From positions 62,001 through 126,000 of the forward strand of contig JAKTTT010000052.1 of assembly GCA_030581615.1 (NCBI GenBank): a DNA stretch of 64,000 bases, written 5' to 3'. Positions 1-11,052 of this stretch are shown here, piece after piece. Position numbers and translations under genes: made by a program. The notes beneath the pieces were generated by a model, which ran no database searches, had not been told where the DNA came from, and saw only the letters and a list, made by a program, of their open reading frames with translations. The stretch is from Alloascoidea africana (Eukaryota; Ascomycota; Alloascoideomycetes; Alloascoideales; Alloascoideaceae). Numbering within the stretch: the first letter of the stretch is position 1; each line of letters begins with the position of its first letter.

Positions 1-630
1 GTACGGACAATTGAACACAATGGCAACGCGGGAACGTGCAATTGGATACCGGGGACCTACAGGTTTCTGACAAGCTCGCTGGGGAAACAAATCGATCTTT
101 GGGATCTTGATGGAACCTCGCTTCACCACTGGAACGCATTAATGGTTCGAGATCTCGCAGTTACCCCCGATGGCTCAAAGTTTGTAGCCATTCTTTCGAA
201 CGATGGGAACGAGGGCAAAATGGCTATATATGACCTGAGCACTAAGGAGCTACTAAAGGAGATCGATTTGAAGAATAGGAAGTTGACGAGCATTCAGATA
301 TCGTCAGATTCCAAATACGCGCTGATCAACGTCGGGTCTGATGAGTTACACATTTGGGATATCGATAATTACTATCTTGTCCAAAAGTTCTTTGGACACA
401 GACAGGACAAATTCATCATCAGGTCCTGTTTTGGGGGGCTTGATGACAGTGTAGTTGCATCTGGATCAGAGGACGGACGCGTATACGTTTGGAATAGGAA
501 ATTTGGGGCTCTCGTTCAGGCACTCTCTGGGCACACAAAACCGGTAAACTCTGTGGATTGGAATCCAAAGTATCCTTCAATGTTTGCATCTTCAAGTGAT
601 GACCAAACTGTTCGTATTTGGGGACCCTAA
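1..630 (+). CDS. GID7: GID7/WDR26-like WD40 protein, 3' part only
   Basis: The reading frame is open from base 1 and its start lies before the window. The visible part is about 209 residues of WD40 beta-propeller. The closing segment has the pattern RSCFGG...ASGSEDGRVYVWNR followed by SGHTKPVNSVDWNP and a final SSSDDQTVRIWGP, typical of the last blades of Gid7 and human WDR26. In yeasts Gid7 is a subunit of the GID/CTLH E3 ubiquitin ligase, which destroys gluconeogenic enzymes when glucose returns; in methylotrophs GID genes also affect pexophagy. The LisH/CTLH half expected upstream cannot be seen here. Family assignment is firm; one-to-one orthology is inferred. Confidence 0.8.
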   Translation, partial: VRTIEHNGNAGTCNWIPGTYRFLTSSLGKQIDLWDLDGTSLHHWNALMVRDLAVTPDGSKFVAILSNDGNEGKMAIYDLSTKELLKEIDLKNRKLTSIQISSDSKYALINVGSDELHIWDIDNYYLVQKFFGHRQDKFIIRSCFGGLDDSVVASGSEDGRVYVWNRKFGALVQALSGHTKPVNSVDWNPKYPSMFASSSDDQTVRIWGP

Positions 631-1478
631 TGAATGATTTTTACATGTCTCATGATTCACATTTATATTTTTGCTTTTTCATTTTCCTCTGCTGTTCAAC
701 TTTTACTCTTACTATTATTCTTGCGTCTATTTTACTCCCCCTTTTTTTTGTTTGTGCTAGCTTTGATGGTTACGCTGTTTAAGTAGAACATGACTGTTGG
801 CTGTTTGAATTTATTTTTCTTCTTCTTCCAGCTCTTGTACACCAGCAGTAGAGTAGTTAATCTGGTTTTTGCTATTTGAGGGTGAATATCAATCTTTAAA
901 AGATTTTTGTTTTCACCTCTACCACGGACTTTTAGTTCTGACATTCAAAAAAGTATTTGTTTTAAATGAAGATGGGTTCCATGATTCGGGATCTATTTGC
1001 TAACGATCCAAGTTTCTTTTCAAAATACGCCAATGGAAGATTACAATCAGTGTGGGTTTGCTGTCTTAACCTACTGCTGTTCATTGCACATGATGCGAGT
1101 CTTTCACCATAATTCCCATTTGAGGTCACACAGACGCTAACGGCTCCTTGTGTCGAGCCTTATCTCTCGGTCTCAGTTTCGATTTCAATATTATCTTCGA
1201 TTTCGATTTCGATTTCGACTTCAGCCTAGTCTCCGGTTCGGCTCCGACTCGGTCTGATTTGGCACGCCAGGGCCACGCCGGGCGGGTCTTTCAGGAACAA
1301 CATCCATCCATTTGTCCGGTCCCATCGTGGCTACTCGGGCCTCCAGGGTTGTAACTACAGCTGCTTCCTTCCTTGCTGACTCTTATCCCTACCACTATTT
1401 GTTCCACTTGAGTGTCAACCAGACTCAAAGCCGCGAAAGGACTCAGGTCATACTCCACATACGCTTCCAACGAGTACC
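631..1478. other. intergenic region with TTCGAT repeat
   Basis: Gap of about 850 bases between the GID7-like stop and the PXMP4-like start. It holds an imperfect hexamer repeat of TTTCGA type around 1195-1219 and pyrimidine-rich stretches. Short open frames here show no family signature. Presumably a terminator followed by a promoter. Confidence 0.6.
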
Positions 1479-2546
1479 ATGAGTGATAACATCATTCTCT
1501 CGATTCTGCAACATCCTGCTTTGCAAGATGTCCTGGCCATTATCAAAGGAGCCCGAAATGGTACGCACATCCAGCCGAGTGTTATTTAGAGACCCACAAC
1601 AGGATTTTTTCAAGCCTGAGAACAAGCTTAGGGCTTTATGCATATGCTAACTTTCTCTTCTTCTTTTTTTCTTTTGCTTTGGGCAAACAGGAGCTGTATA
1701 TGGAGCTAGACTGCGGTTTGGACATGCTCTTGTCATGTCTATTCTTTTCAAGTCCGGGACGTGAGTACATTGTGCAGTTGGTTCCCCCTAATTTTTTCAA
1801 CTTAACTTGAGAAGCGGATGGATAATGCTAACAGGAGCATATAACCTCTTTGTTTCGGATATAGGTGGAAACAGAAACTAGTTGGAATCCTGAGCGCTTC
1901 GCGACATCATGCGGGAGCTCTAGCCGCCTTTGCAGGAACCTACAAGACCGTTTTGTATCTTTGCAAGATTTTACGGTGTTTTGGACTAAAACAGACGCCA
2001 TCGGAATCATATTCAGCAACGTCGGCGCTCTTAGCAAAGTCTTCTTTCCTACCGAGTTTCAGCTTCGACTATGATAAATTCTCGACGCCGACATTTGCAG
2101 CAGACGTGAAGAACCGATCGAACCAGTTTGACGCGCTTTTGGCGGGCACCATAGGCGGATACGTTGTGTTTGGAAGAAAAGGAGGCAAATTTACGACTTC
2201 ATTAACGGAGCAGATTGTGCTCTATGTCTTCTCGCGTGTGTGCATAGCTCTTGGCAAGATGGTTGCCATCAATGGATCCAGAATCTACAAACAACTGAAG
2301 AGCACGGGAGGAGGGCTAACCACAAGAACGGGAATCAGTAGCAGCAGGAGAAGGTTGATATTGCAAACCATCGACGTATCTTGGGCTGTTTTTGCGAGTC
2401 TCTGTTGGGGGCTCGTCATGTATTTGTACCGGGCTCATCCAGAGCTATTGCAAAGAAGCATGAGGGTGAGCATGGACTTTATTTACTCGGATTCAAACCA
2501 CTGGACGGATTGGAAGAGTTTCTTGTTTGAAAAAGGGAAAAAGTGA
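1479..2546 (+). CDS. PXMP4: PXMP4/PMP24-like peroxisomal membrane protein, three exons
   Basis: Exons 1479-1560, 1691-1760 and 1865-2546 join in phase to 277 residues. Donors are GTACGC and GTGAGT; both acceptors are AG. The spliced product reads AIIKGARNGAVYGARLRFGHALVMSILF, then LLAGTIGGYVVFGRKGG and WGLVMYLYR, and near the end DSNHWTDWKSFLF. These match the order and spacing I recall for the Tim17-like peroxisomal membrane protein PXMP4 (PMP24). The protein is a multi-pass membrane protein of unsettled biochemical role. Splicing is needed to recover the conserved N-terminal third; the third exon alone would start too late. Saccharomyces cerevisiae has no well-known counterpart, so no yeast gene name is offered. 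Confidence 0.85.
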
Positions 2547-3451
2547 ATACTAGAGATTAAATACTTCTTTTCTGAACCATCTGTGTTCACCGACCGCTCA
2601 TTTACGTTCACTTTTTATGTTTCACACTGGACACCCATCAAGGCCATTTGTGTTCATGGATACTTACAGTTGTACATCTTTCTGTAACTTAACGGTTAAA
2701 CCTATTACTAATGACAGTTTGAACTTTTTCAAAATACAAATTCTATTAAATCTCACTATTGTATAAATCTCTCAATGACTCTTCCAAAAAAACTAATTTG
2801 AAGACTTGTCAGACTGCCATTCACACCCACCCAGTACATCTCCTCCAAAGAGGCTCATGCAAAGGGTCGAGATCATCGCTCCTTTCAAATGAACTTCCCC
2901 GAAGGCAAATCCACAAAACAAAAGGCAAAAATCCAGATGTCAAAATCACAAGGGATTAGACAAGCTAAACTATATTTCTCACTCTAGGGCATGAAGGAAA
3001 GTGTCATCAACCAAGTTGGGTTTGATGGCTCTTTTGAAGAGTCAAAGAGAGACGTTACCTATAGAAATGATCCTACTGTAGAACTTGTTAGTAAAACCTG
3101 TAAAATAGAATCCTGTGTTGGTGAAAACCATTAGGGCAGACACATACTGAAGTACGTCGACAAAGAAAAAAAAAAAAAAAGGAGAAGAGAGCGGGCATGC
3201 CCTTCCTTTTATATTTTTCCCACCTCTATTTTTTCACCCGGAGCCCTACTATCACAAGATGCCGTTACCCTGCCGCAAATCTGATGCTGGGGCTTGTGCT
3301 CTATAGGGCTGGCGCTAATTGACGGAAAACGTGAAACTACAATCCTAAGGTTTGAAATTCAGATCTAAGTTCTGTAACTGATTATCGTGACATTGTAGAA
3401 ACAAGTTAAAATAAAGGTAAACGAAGGAACAAAACATGAGAGGCTATTGCT
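2547..3451. other. convergent intergenic region
   Basis: Gap of about 900 bases between the 3' ends of the PXMP4-like gene and the GH45 gene. It contains a run of about 15 A near 3166-3180 and short open frames with no recognisable family. Probably two facing terminators; nothing else seen. Confidence 0.6.
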
Positions 3452-4636
3452 TTAGGTTCTTGTACAGCCGGTGATTGCAGTCAACTGAGAAGGGCACTCA
3501 ACCTCTTGGAAGTCAACATATGGATTGTCAGAGTTGAACCAGGTGTATCTCCATCTGCAACCATCTTGGAGCTCGGAAGGAAGTTCATCGCAGGCAGCCA
3601 GGGTCTGAACACCACCGTATCGTTTGCCCCAGCCATCGCTTCCAGCACCCCATTGAGTGTCACAGGCGTTGTAGTCACCGACACCACCTCCAGGAACAAC
3701 CAGGTCAAAATGGGGATCTGTACCATAAGAGCCTGTGTTTGTCGCTTGGACAATCATGCTCTTGCCATCGATACCGTCCATGTTTGTCAGGTAGTAGCAT
3801 TTGCAGCAGGTATACCCTCCATTGATCAGAGTCGCAGCAAAGCCAAGGGTAAATGTGTCGTTGACCGTGATGGGCTGGTTATTGGAACAGACAAAAGCAG
3901 GTCCATCCTGACAGCCGCTCATTTCGGAAGAACTAATTGCAGTGACGCCGTCTTTTTCACAACTCTGGACAGGGCCGCTGACTCCATCTTTGCCGCCCCA
4001 ACCACAGGACGGCTTACAGCAATCCCACATCATTGTGGTTTTGGCGTTTCCGGACTCTCCGCCTGAAACAAATTTAACCTCGATGTTTCCGCCTGTTCCC
4101 GAAGAAGAGGAAGAAGAGGAAGAAGAGGACGAGTAGGAAGATGAAGAAGAGTCGTCATCTTCATTCGAAACTTCATCTGAAGAATCGCTCACATCTGACT
4201 TGTCGTCCGCACCATCAGAAGTGTCGTCATAGGAACCAGAACCAGAACTTCCGGTGGATGCTCCATTGCCAGCTGCAGTGGCTGTTCCATATGTCACGGC
4301 ATTGGAACCATAGGCTCCAGCGGCGTTGTAGTCGACTGAATAAGCATCAGAGCCTACATCATAATCGTCGTCATTGCTAGAATCTGACGCTCCCCAGCCA
4401 GCTGCAGCAGTATTGGCAGCAGCAGTGTTGGCAGCAGTGTTGGCATTCGCATTCCCTCCACCATTATTGACACACTGGTAATAGTAAGGATTCTGGCTAA
4501 CACAAGCCCCAGTTGCACAGCACGTAGCTCCACTCCAGTAAGAGCCTCCACACTGGTTGTAAAGGGGAGCACAGTCGCTTAGAACTCGAGCAGAGTAGAG
4601 CAGAACTGAAGAGATGAAAACTGATTTTGAAATCAT
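3452..4636 (-). CDS. secreted GH45 endoglucanase with N-terminal CBM1
   Basis: 394 residues from the ATG at 4636. Order: signal peptide (about 1-20), a fungal CBM1 cellulose-binding module (about 22-56, with YNQCGG, TCC and NPYYYQC), a long linker rich in Ala, Asn, Asp and Ser including a run of Ser near 163-179, and a GH45 catalytic domain (about 188-394). The domain opens with [13 protein letters not shown], whose Asp (about 205) is the expected catalytic base, and contains [12 protein letters not shown], whose Asp (about 311) is the expected acid. The enzyme hydrolyses internal beta-1,4 bonds of glucans outside the cell. A GH45 enzyme with an N-terminal CBM1 is known from Komagataella pastoris; such enzymes are otherwise rare in yeasts. 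The acidic, repeat-built linker is unusual. Confidence 0.95.
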   Translation of the reverse strand: MISKSVFISSVLLYSARVLSDCAPLYNQCGGSYWSGATCCATGACVSQNPYYYQCVNNGGGNANANTAANTAAANTAAAGWGASDSSNDDDYDVGSDAYSVDYNAAGAYGSNAVTYGTATAAGNGASTGSSGSGSYDDTSDGADDKSDVSDSSDEVSNEDDDSSSSSYSSSSSSSSSSSGTGGNIEVKFVSGGESGNAKTTMMWDCCKPSCGWGGKDGVSGPVQSCEKDGVTAISSSEMSGCQDGPAFVCSNNQPITVNDTFTLGFAATLINGGYTCCKCYYLTNMDGIDGKSMIVQATNTGSYGTDPHFDLVVPGGGVGDYNACDTQWGAGSDGWGKRYGGVQTLAACDELPSELQDGCRWRYTWFNSDNPYVDFQEVECPSQLTAITGCTRT

Positions 4637-5339
4637 GTCCAACGCGAAGAGGTTTTATCGCTTTCGGGAACACAGGAGAAGAACAGTGATCCAGGATAAA
4701 TCAGAGTGGAACAAAAACAAAAAACCATGCAAATTGCCTCGCGGGAACCTGTTAATATATATCGGCCGCAGAAGAGTCCTGTAGAGATGTTTTGGACCAG
4801 CTTGCTTTCAAATCTCGTACGGTATGAAACCTTTTGACGAAGGTGATGCGAAACGCCAAATTCATAGAACTGGCCCGCCACAGGACACAAGACTGGTTTA
4901 TAAATATCACAGGTGGCACCTGGCCCACGAGGAACATTCTTCAGTGGCTAATGGTCTGGTCAAACTCGCCGTGATTCTGCATCTTGGTCTGAGAATCTAA
5001 GGCCTGTGCATATACGCCGCGAGCACTTTTGCCAGAGACCTGTTCCTACTCAGGCCATGTCGAAAAGTGCTTTACGGCATCCGCGGGTCCCCAAACAGAC
5101 CCTCAATAGAATACGCCCTCGACAATCACGGGCCCGTCTTCGTGTGGTGTTTTGTCGGTGGTGGTGCTTGTATGGGAGGTGTTGGCGGTCTAACTCGCCC
5201 TTCTCTGTTCCGCCAACTCCAGCTCCACGTCGTCTCGTCCTTCCCCCTAACCAGCAACTCTTCTTTTTTTCTCTCCCCCGACAAAGATACCAGAGTTCGC
5301 ATAGCAGTCTCAGATCAAGCATTTTACTTTTTTAACACA
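4637..5339. promoter_or_regulatory. divergent promoter region, GH45 gene and 4E-T-like gene
   Basis: About 700 bases separate two divergent starts. On the minus strand a TATA-like element (TATATATTAA, 4752-4761) lies about 115 bases upstream of the cellulase ATG. The plus-strand side ends in a pyrimidine-rich stretch before the ATG at 5340. No further binding sites are claimed. Confidence 0.5.
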
Positions 5340-7579
5340 ATGACTGGAGCATCGTCAGCGTCATTCCAGCTTCCGATATCTCCCCATCGGGAATCGTCCA
5401 CACAGGCAAACCACCGTCGTCCAAGACCAAGGCTCAACATGTACTCGAGATCCACCAACATTTTCGAGAGTTTGGCCTCTTCCGCAAAGAATGAAAAGAT
5501 TGTATATCCTCCAGACTTGATTATGGCTCTTAAAGATTCTCCCTTGGTGACTCAGGAAGAAGATCTGGCAAGCAAGTTGCCGGACAACGACTTTTTCTGC
5601 CAGTATGTGTGATTGCTTTTATTCGCCAGTGAAGGCCCCTTTTTTCATCTCCTGTACACGCTGACATTGCTCTTACTCGTTTGATCAATAATGCCACAGG
5701 CCACTGCGCTCAAAATTGGGGTAAGCATTCATGGGGCGGCTTTTTGGAGAAGGCATTGAGGGGGCTATCATCCATCTCTACTTAAATACTGATTTGGATA
5801 TCTTTCCTGCTTAATTATAGGCATCCGTCGACAACGACAATGGCAGCAACGGCAACATTGATAGGAGCCCCAGCAACGACATCAAAGTGTATGTCTCTGA
5901 TCTTGTTAATCGCTACTCGCTTTATGAGTTTAGCAATCTAATGGATTGTAGTCGAAAGCACCACTTCCCGCAGGCGAAGAAACAGCTCAAACACCGGTGC
6001 ATTTGGCCGTTTCTCGTTTAGACAACCCAGTACTGGCAGCAACGGTAACGGCAGCAATGCCAATGGCCATGGTATCAGTGCCGGTGGTTCGAATTCCTTG
6101 TCCTCTGAAGATAGCAGCAGTGCCTCTTCCCGTTTAGAGTCCAATCTGAGTAGAAAAGAAGGCGCTTACAGATTCACAATAACGGAAGATAAGAAGAAGA
6201 GATCAACTTCGACATCTAAATCTTCGAGGCCCACTGCTTCTAGTGAAACCGGCAATGGCATGGATGCAAAAGATTCGTTACCAGAATGGTTCACAGAGGA
6301 AATTCCTTCAAACAATACCATGAATCTTGATCAGTTTACTGTTTATAGAGGACACACTGTTCAAGACCTTGAAGATTGGAAACACAAAATGCGTGAAGAG
6401 GATGGATTGGTCTCTTCTACTTCCATTCCCATATCGAGATCGGATACTAAAGCGAATGAGACTGCCCCAAGCACAGGTATTAGTGTGATTGCAAGTCTGA
6501 GCGACTACACTAGCTCTAGTCTACCGAGCAGTGAACCACAATCATTTGACGAGTGTCGTTCGCTACACGATTCAATTTCCTCTTCTTCTGCATCGAGCAC
6601 GAATTTCTCGATCGATAGTCCCCAATCTTCAAATACAAAGTTCAATGCCTTGTTCAGAATAGACGAAAATCCCTTACCTGGCTCTGTCCAGAGTCTGAAC
6701 GAAGCTCAACAATACATGCAAAGGCAACCCCTGTCTCCAACGCAGTCTCGACAGTTCTCAGTAGGTCAGATCGAGCCCTCTCAGCTTCAGAATCTGCAAA
6801 GCCAATCACTCTACCAAGTGAGAAATCAAGGCGAAGTAGGCTTCGATTTTGAGGCGCAGAGGAACGAATCGTTTCAAAGCAACATGGGCCAGTATCAACT
6901 TCCAATGACAGACAACATCCAGAATACTGACTTCCGTGATATTTCGAGTCAGGGATATTTGAGGGTGGAAGAACGCTTATCTCAGCAACAACAGCAATTC
7001 CATGAGTTTAGACGATTAAGTCTTCCAGCTCATCTGGGGAACAATATGATGCAGCCACAGTATGGAGAAGCAGATGTGAATGCCTATGATGAACGCATGA
7101 ATGGCCAGCGGTTTGAGAATATGCCTCCTTTACCTCACCATTATGTCCAGGACCGAAGCCAAAATAGTGAGAACTTCTTCCCAGGCATGCCCCCACCTCT
7201 ACCCCAGCTTTATGGCCATCTTCCGTTCCCTACAAATAGCATGTCAATGCCTCCACCTCCGCCGGTGCCTCCTCAGGCCCTGGAACAAATGATGAGTGGC
7301 CCACCTGGTCCTTTTCCTCCTTACCAAATGCCAAAGATGGAGTTTGATATGAACATGATGGGCCAGTACCCTCCTCCTCCACCTCAGTTCCCACCGCCTC
7401 CCCCTTCATCGCTGCCGCCGCTATCATTTCCTCCTAATACTGATGAGAATAACTCGATTCCTCGATTCAACAATATGAACAATAACGAACCCCACAACTT
7501 TTATGCTCCCCCGCCATATGCCAACCAGGGGAGAATTCCTTTGCATGAAATTTACCAGGGTCCTCCCGGATATCCTTGA
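5340..7579 (+). CDS. Eap1/4E-T-like putative eIF4E-binding protein, four exons
   Basis: Exons 5340-5602, 5700-5720, 5821-5888 and 5952-7579 join in phase to 659 residues. Donors are GTATGT, GTAAGC and GTATGT; the second exon is only 21 bases. Near residue 56 the stretch VYPPDLIMALKDSP resembles the eIF4E-binding pattern Y-x4-L-hydrophobic, with Ile in place of Leu. Near residue 228 LPEWFTEEIPSNN resembles a PEWF segment I recall in metazoan 4E-T. A basic patch (SRRRRNSS) may be a kinase site. The C-terminal half is rich in Gln, Pro and Met, with polyproline runs, and looks disordered. A translational repressor or P-body scaffold is a reasonable inference; the family call is tentative, while the gene model is solid. 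Confidence 0.55.
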
Positions 7580-7916
7580 TCTGAGTATCACTAACGAAAA
7601 AAGCAAGCGGCTATTGGAAATGCACGTTTGCGTACTTGAGCACTCTATTGCTCACACTAAGATGATTAATACGGTATAACATCTAACACATAACACAAGC
7701 TTTTTTATTATATGTATAGCAAGTTGGATTGTAGATTGAGTTTTGATATTTTAACATGATGTGAGTCTTATAAATATAAATTAGTGTCTTTGGGAGCAGA
7801 AGATTGTCTAATTAGAATTTCAAATTTTAAGGCCGCCACGGTTGGGTGGATTTTAAAACAAGCAGTAAATCTGAGAAAGAACGTATAACAAAAATAGGAA
7901 ATTTCGGTGGACTACT
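7580..7916. terminator. convergent intergenic region
   Basis: 337 bases between two convergent genes, AT-rich, with TATATGTATAG-like elements near 7710 that could serve 3' end formation. No gene seen. Confidence 0.4.
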
Positions 7917-9599
7917 TCAGGCCAGGAACAAAGCCAGTCCCAGTAGTGACAGTGCAAAGCTGGACACTGGCGCTGACAATTCAGAGCCAAGTGCGGACGA
8001 AGAAGAAGATGCTTTGGTGCTATCACCACTCTCAGATCCAGTTGCCAACAATCCGCTCGTCAGGGCACCAGATCCATGTGGAATTTCGCTCTCTACATAG
8101 ATAGAACCCGCCGATTGTTGGAGGCCTATAGAGTAACTAGTTTTGGCCAAAGCAGTAGGTGCGGGCAATAGGTCGTCTTGTACATCTGGTCTCACAGCGC
8201 TGGGGACACCATCTTTGCCTTCTTTGATCTCCTCGATCTGGCTAGACTCTGAATGGAGGTTTGCCTGGGCCAGTGAGACCTGATTGTTCGAGAGGTCAAA
8301 GACAGCATAGACATAGCGGAGGAACGTATCGCCAAGCACGATATCAGGATCGTCATGTCCCAATATTGTGATAGCACATACGGGGACTTCGTTGTTGGAC
8401 ATGACAGGGTCTCCATTCGTAAACGTCAATGGCTTTAAGAAGCTCGATATCGGGATGTGGATCGTGATTCCGTCAAAGTCGAATGAAACTTGTTTCACGC
8501 CGACTGTATACCCGTCACACTCTGTTACATAGGCTTTAATAGGCTCATGGTAGAAGCCGCCCAAACTTTCTGCCACTTTCTCTATGTAGGATTTAGGCAA
8601 AAATGTCAGAGTTGTTCCAGAGTCAAGCAGCGCTGGGATCGGGGTGTCAAGCACAGAGTCGCCTTTGTCATCATTACTCTTCATCATTCGGATGGATTTC
8701 AGTGACACTTTCAGTTCGTAAGGACGATGTTTGGGGTCTTTCTTGAGAACACTCAAAGTGGCCAGTTTCCCTGTATACTTTGCGTGGTCTACAGCTCCAA
8801 AGAGGATAGAGCCAGATTTTGCGTCTGGACCGTTTAGATAGAGGGAGTAGGCGTTGGAGTTGATGATACCAGCGTTCTTTAACGCCAGAGGAAAGTTTTC
8901 ATAGGTTCTTGGATTTGAGGACAAGGTCGTCGTTGTCTCCAGCTCTGAGTATCCAATTCCAAAGACTCCAATCTTGGAGTTTGCTTTCTTTCCAATACCA
9001 AATGAAAACTTGTTCATTTTCATGTCCCCAACCTGGATTGTATCTCTACCCCAATCCCCAGACGCAAATGACAAATCCGCATACTCGATCAAAAAATCAG
9101 AGCTGTTGAATTGGTATGTTTTTGATTGGGAAGACTCATATGTCTGGTATTGGGTGCAATCGATCTCTTTCTCGCAAAGAGGATTATCCATAGACAAGAC
9201 CCATAAATCCGAGGACCCGGTATCCAAAAGCAGATCAACATCCTGTCCCGGAGTCCCTAGCTTGATTGAGATCTGGTAGAATGTTTCCTCGTTTGCCAGC
9301 TCTATCGGACTGATTGAATCCCTCTTGGCCAACATCTGCTTAGCTCTGGCCTTAGCTCTCGGGGATCTCTTCACATGTCTATACTTTGGATCATCGCCAT
9401 GGGTACGTATAGCTCGAAAATCGACCTTGTAGGCCTTTACACTGTCGCCTGAACTATCCGATCTCTTTTCTAGCGGGTCGGAGGAGTTTAGATCCAAGGC
9501 AGATACCAAACCATGTTTGGGACCCAAGAGTCCGGCAATGTTTTTTGCGATGGCTGATGTCCAAAGAGAGAAAAACGAAACGGCAATTGCTGTTCTCAT
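7917..9599 (-). CDS. yapsin-type GPI-anchored aspartic protease
   Basis: 560 residues from the ATG at 9599. A signal peptide (about 1-18) is followed by a basic propeptide with several dibasic sites, the last LAKR at about 90-93. The pepsin fold carries the two active-site motifs LLLDTGSSDLW (Asp about 126) and LLDSGTTLTFLP further on. After the protease domain comes a Ser/Ala-rich stalk and a hydrophobic C-terminal tail (SSFALSLLGLALFLA) expected to be replaced by a GPI anchor. Yapsins cleave at paired or single basic residues at the cell surface and process wall proteins and propeptides. Several yapsin paralogues exist in Pichiales yeasts; I cannot say which this is. Confidence 0.93.
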   Translation of the reverse strand: MRTAIAVSFFSLWTSAIAKNIAGLLGPKHGLVSALDLNSSDPLEKRSDSSGDSVKAYKVDFRAIRTHGDDPKYRHVKRSPRAKARAKQMLAKRDSISPIELANEETFYQISIKLGTPGQDVDLLLDTGSSDLWVLSMDNPLCEKEIDCTQYQTYESSQSKTYQFNSSDFLIEYADLSFASGDWGRDTIQVGDMKMNKFSFGIGKKANSKIGVFGIGYSELETTTTLSSNPRTYENFPLALKNAGIINSNAYSLYLNGPDAKSGSILFGAVDHAKYTGKLATLSVLKKDPKHRPYELKVSLKSIRMMKSNDDKGDSVLDTPIPALLDSGTTLTFLPKSYIEKVAESLGGFYHEPIKAYVTECDGYTVGVKQVSFDFDGITIHIPISSFLKPLTFTNGDPVMSNNEVPVCAITILGHDDPDIVLGDTFLRYVYAVFDLSNNQVSLAQANLHSESSQIEEIKEGKDGVPSAVRPDVQDDLLPAPTALAKTSYSIGLQQSAGSIYVESEIPHGSGALTSGLLATGSESGDSTKASSSSSALGSELSAPVSSFALSLLGLALFLA

Positions 9600-11052
9600 A
9601 AGTCCTTTTCTGTATTCTTAATTCACGTTCCCGAGCCTTTGACCTTTCAATTATTAAATAATTGCCAGTGTTTATAGCGTTGGAATGAGAAAGAAAACAA
9701 AAATTGGGATGGCGTACAAAAGATGAACAAACAATATTAAATGATCTGAGAGCGCGACTATGCGCACCAACTATTTTCCCGTATACTAATCAGCATCCTT
9801 GACTAACGAGTGACTGTTTTGTTTTATTGATGATTATGATTATGATTACAATCTTTGCGGGCTTGATGCCGTGAAAAACGCATGCTAGGCCATAAAAGTA
9901 TAAAAAAAAACGGCCAGGAAGCATAAACCTTGCATCTAGGCACGGAAAACTTGACCTCGAAATGTTGCCACAGATTGATCCAGCCGCGTGGGTTTGGATC
10001 CTTCTTATGCAAATACATCCCTTTTTCTGTTCATAATGCTTTTTTCCTTACCTTTGTCACTAGTTGTGTCTTCTTGTGCAGTGGTTTTCGGGATTGTTTG
10101 GCTCGTATCTTAAGCGCGCCTGACTGTGTTCTGCACCAGATCTTGTTATTGTTTTCCTAGAGGCAATGAGCAATGCAAAAAAGATAAAAGAAAAGCATAT
10201 GTAAAAGCACAGAGTAAAAATAGATTCCTATATGGGAAGAGATAAGCAAAAGAGTGATTATAACATCTCTATCTTTCTCCTTGTGCTGTCACCGGGAAAT
10301 TGCCTGCTTGTTTGATCTCTTTCTACTCTCAAGCTGCCAAAGTTACTCTCAACAAAAACAATGCCAAAATTTCTTATTCATTTTTTGAATGATTGTTTTT
10401 TCTCTCCATTAACAAAGAAAATGTCTAGCTACTGAAGGTAAGGGTTAAGCTTATTATTTAAACTGGAACGATTGTTCTAAGGAAATACAGTTTCGTGACG
10501 ATTGGCGTTTGCTTACATTATGTTCAGTGAGATTATAGACTGTAAGAAGGACATGGATTAAGTGATTGAGTGATGAGCCTCTATTTAGTCACATAGTACG
10601 CTGTATTGACTCAAAAAATTTCTCACAAGACTCTTCAGAGAACCATTTTAAATAGCACTGAGCTTCTCCTTTCAATGTGTTGTAAATTAGCATTCTAAAC
10701 TTTTTATGCCCAACCTGCCCCAGTAACTGTTTTTCCGAAGCTCGACATGCATACTGATCCGTATTTTACATCCATTCACTATGGCTTCCGTCGGTAACAA
10801 TAGATGAAGGTTCATGGTGAATGCTTTCAACCCCTCAAATAGCAAACTGCCAATAAATAACCAAACTAACAAAGCTCTGGCATTCCACAGCATTTGTGTT
10901 GCCAAATGGCAGGAGAGTCCACTACTGGTAACGGCCGTTTTCGCTTCCGAGTTCGGTCGGGTTCGATTCTTTCCGTCGACGCCACGTGATCCGTCAGCTT
11001 GCCTGTCTAGTCCACACCCACCACACACATTTCGCTAAACTCTCCATCTGCC
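9600..11052. other. divergent intergenic region, yapsin to CDH1
   Basis: About 1.45 kb between divergent genes. A short ATTATG-type repeat lies near 9828-9850 and a CACGTG element at 10983-10988, 65-70 bases before the CDH1 ATG. Open frames of 60-113 codons occur on both strands but have no recognisable family features. Long for a promoter in this window; no RNA gene was identified. Confidence 0.5.

Noticed and set aside
4098-4380. Plus-strand open frames opposite the GH45 linker
   Set aside because: Caused by trinucleotide repeats of the Ser/Asp linker; no independent start context or domain.
7101-7427. Additional small genes inside the Pro-rich exon of the 4E-T-like gene
   Set aside because: Frames on both strands are by-products of CCT/CCA-rich coding sequence.
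10920-10985. tRNA-like B-box GGTTCGATTC
   Set aside because: No matching A-box at the right distance and no acceptor-stem pairing could be found.
10687-11028. 113-codon minus-strand open frame upstream of CDH1
   Set aside because: No motif, overlaps the likely promoter, and composition is not protein-like.
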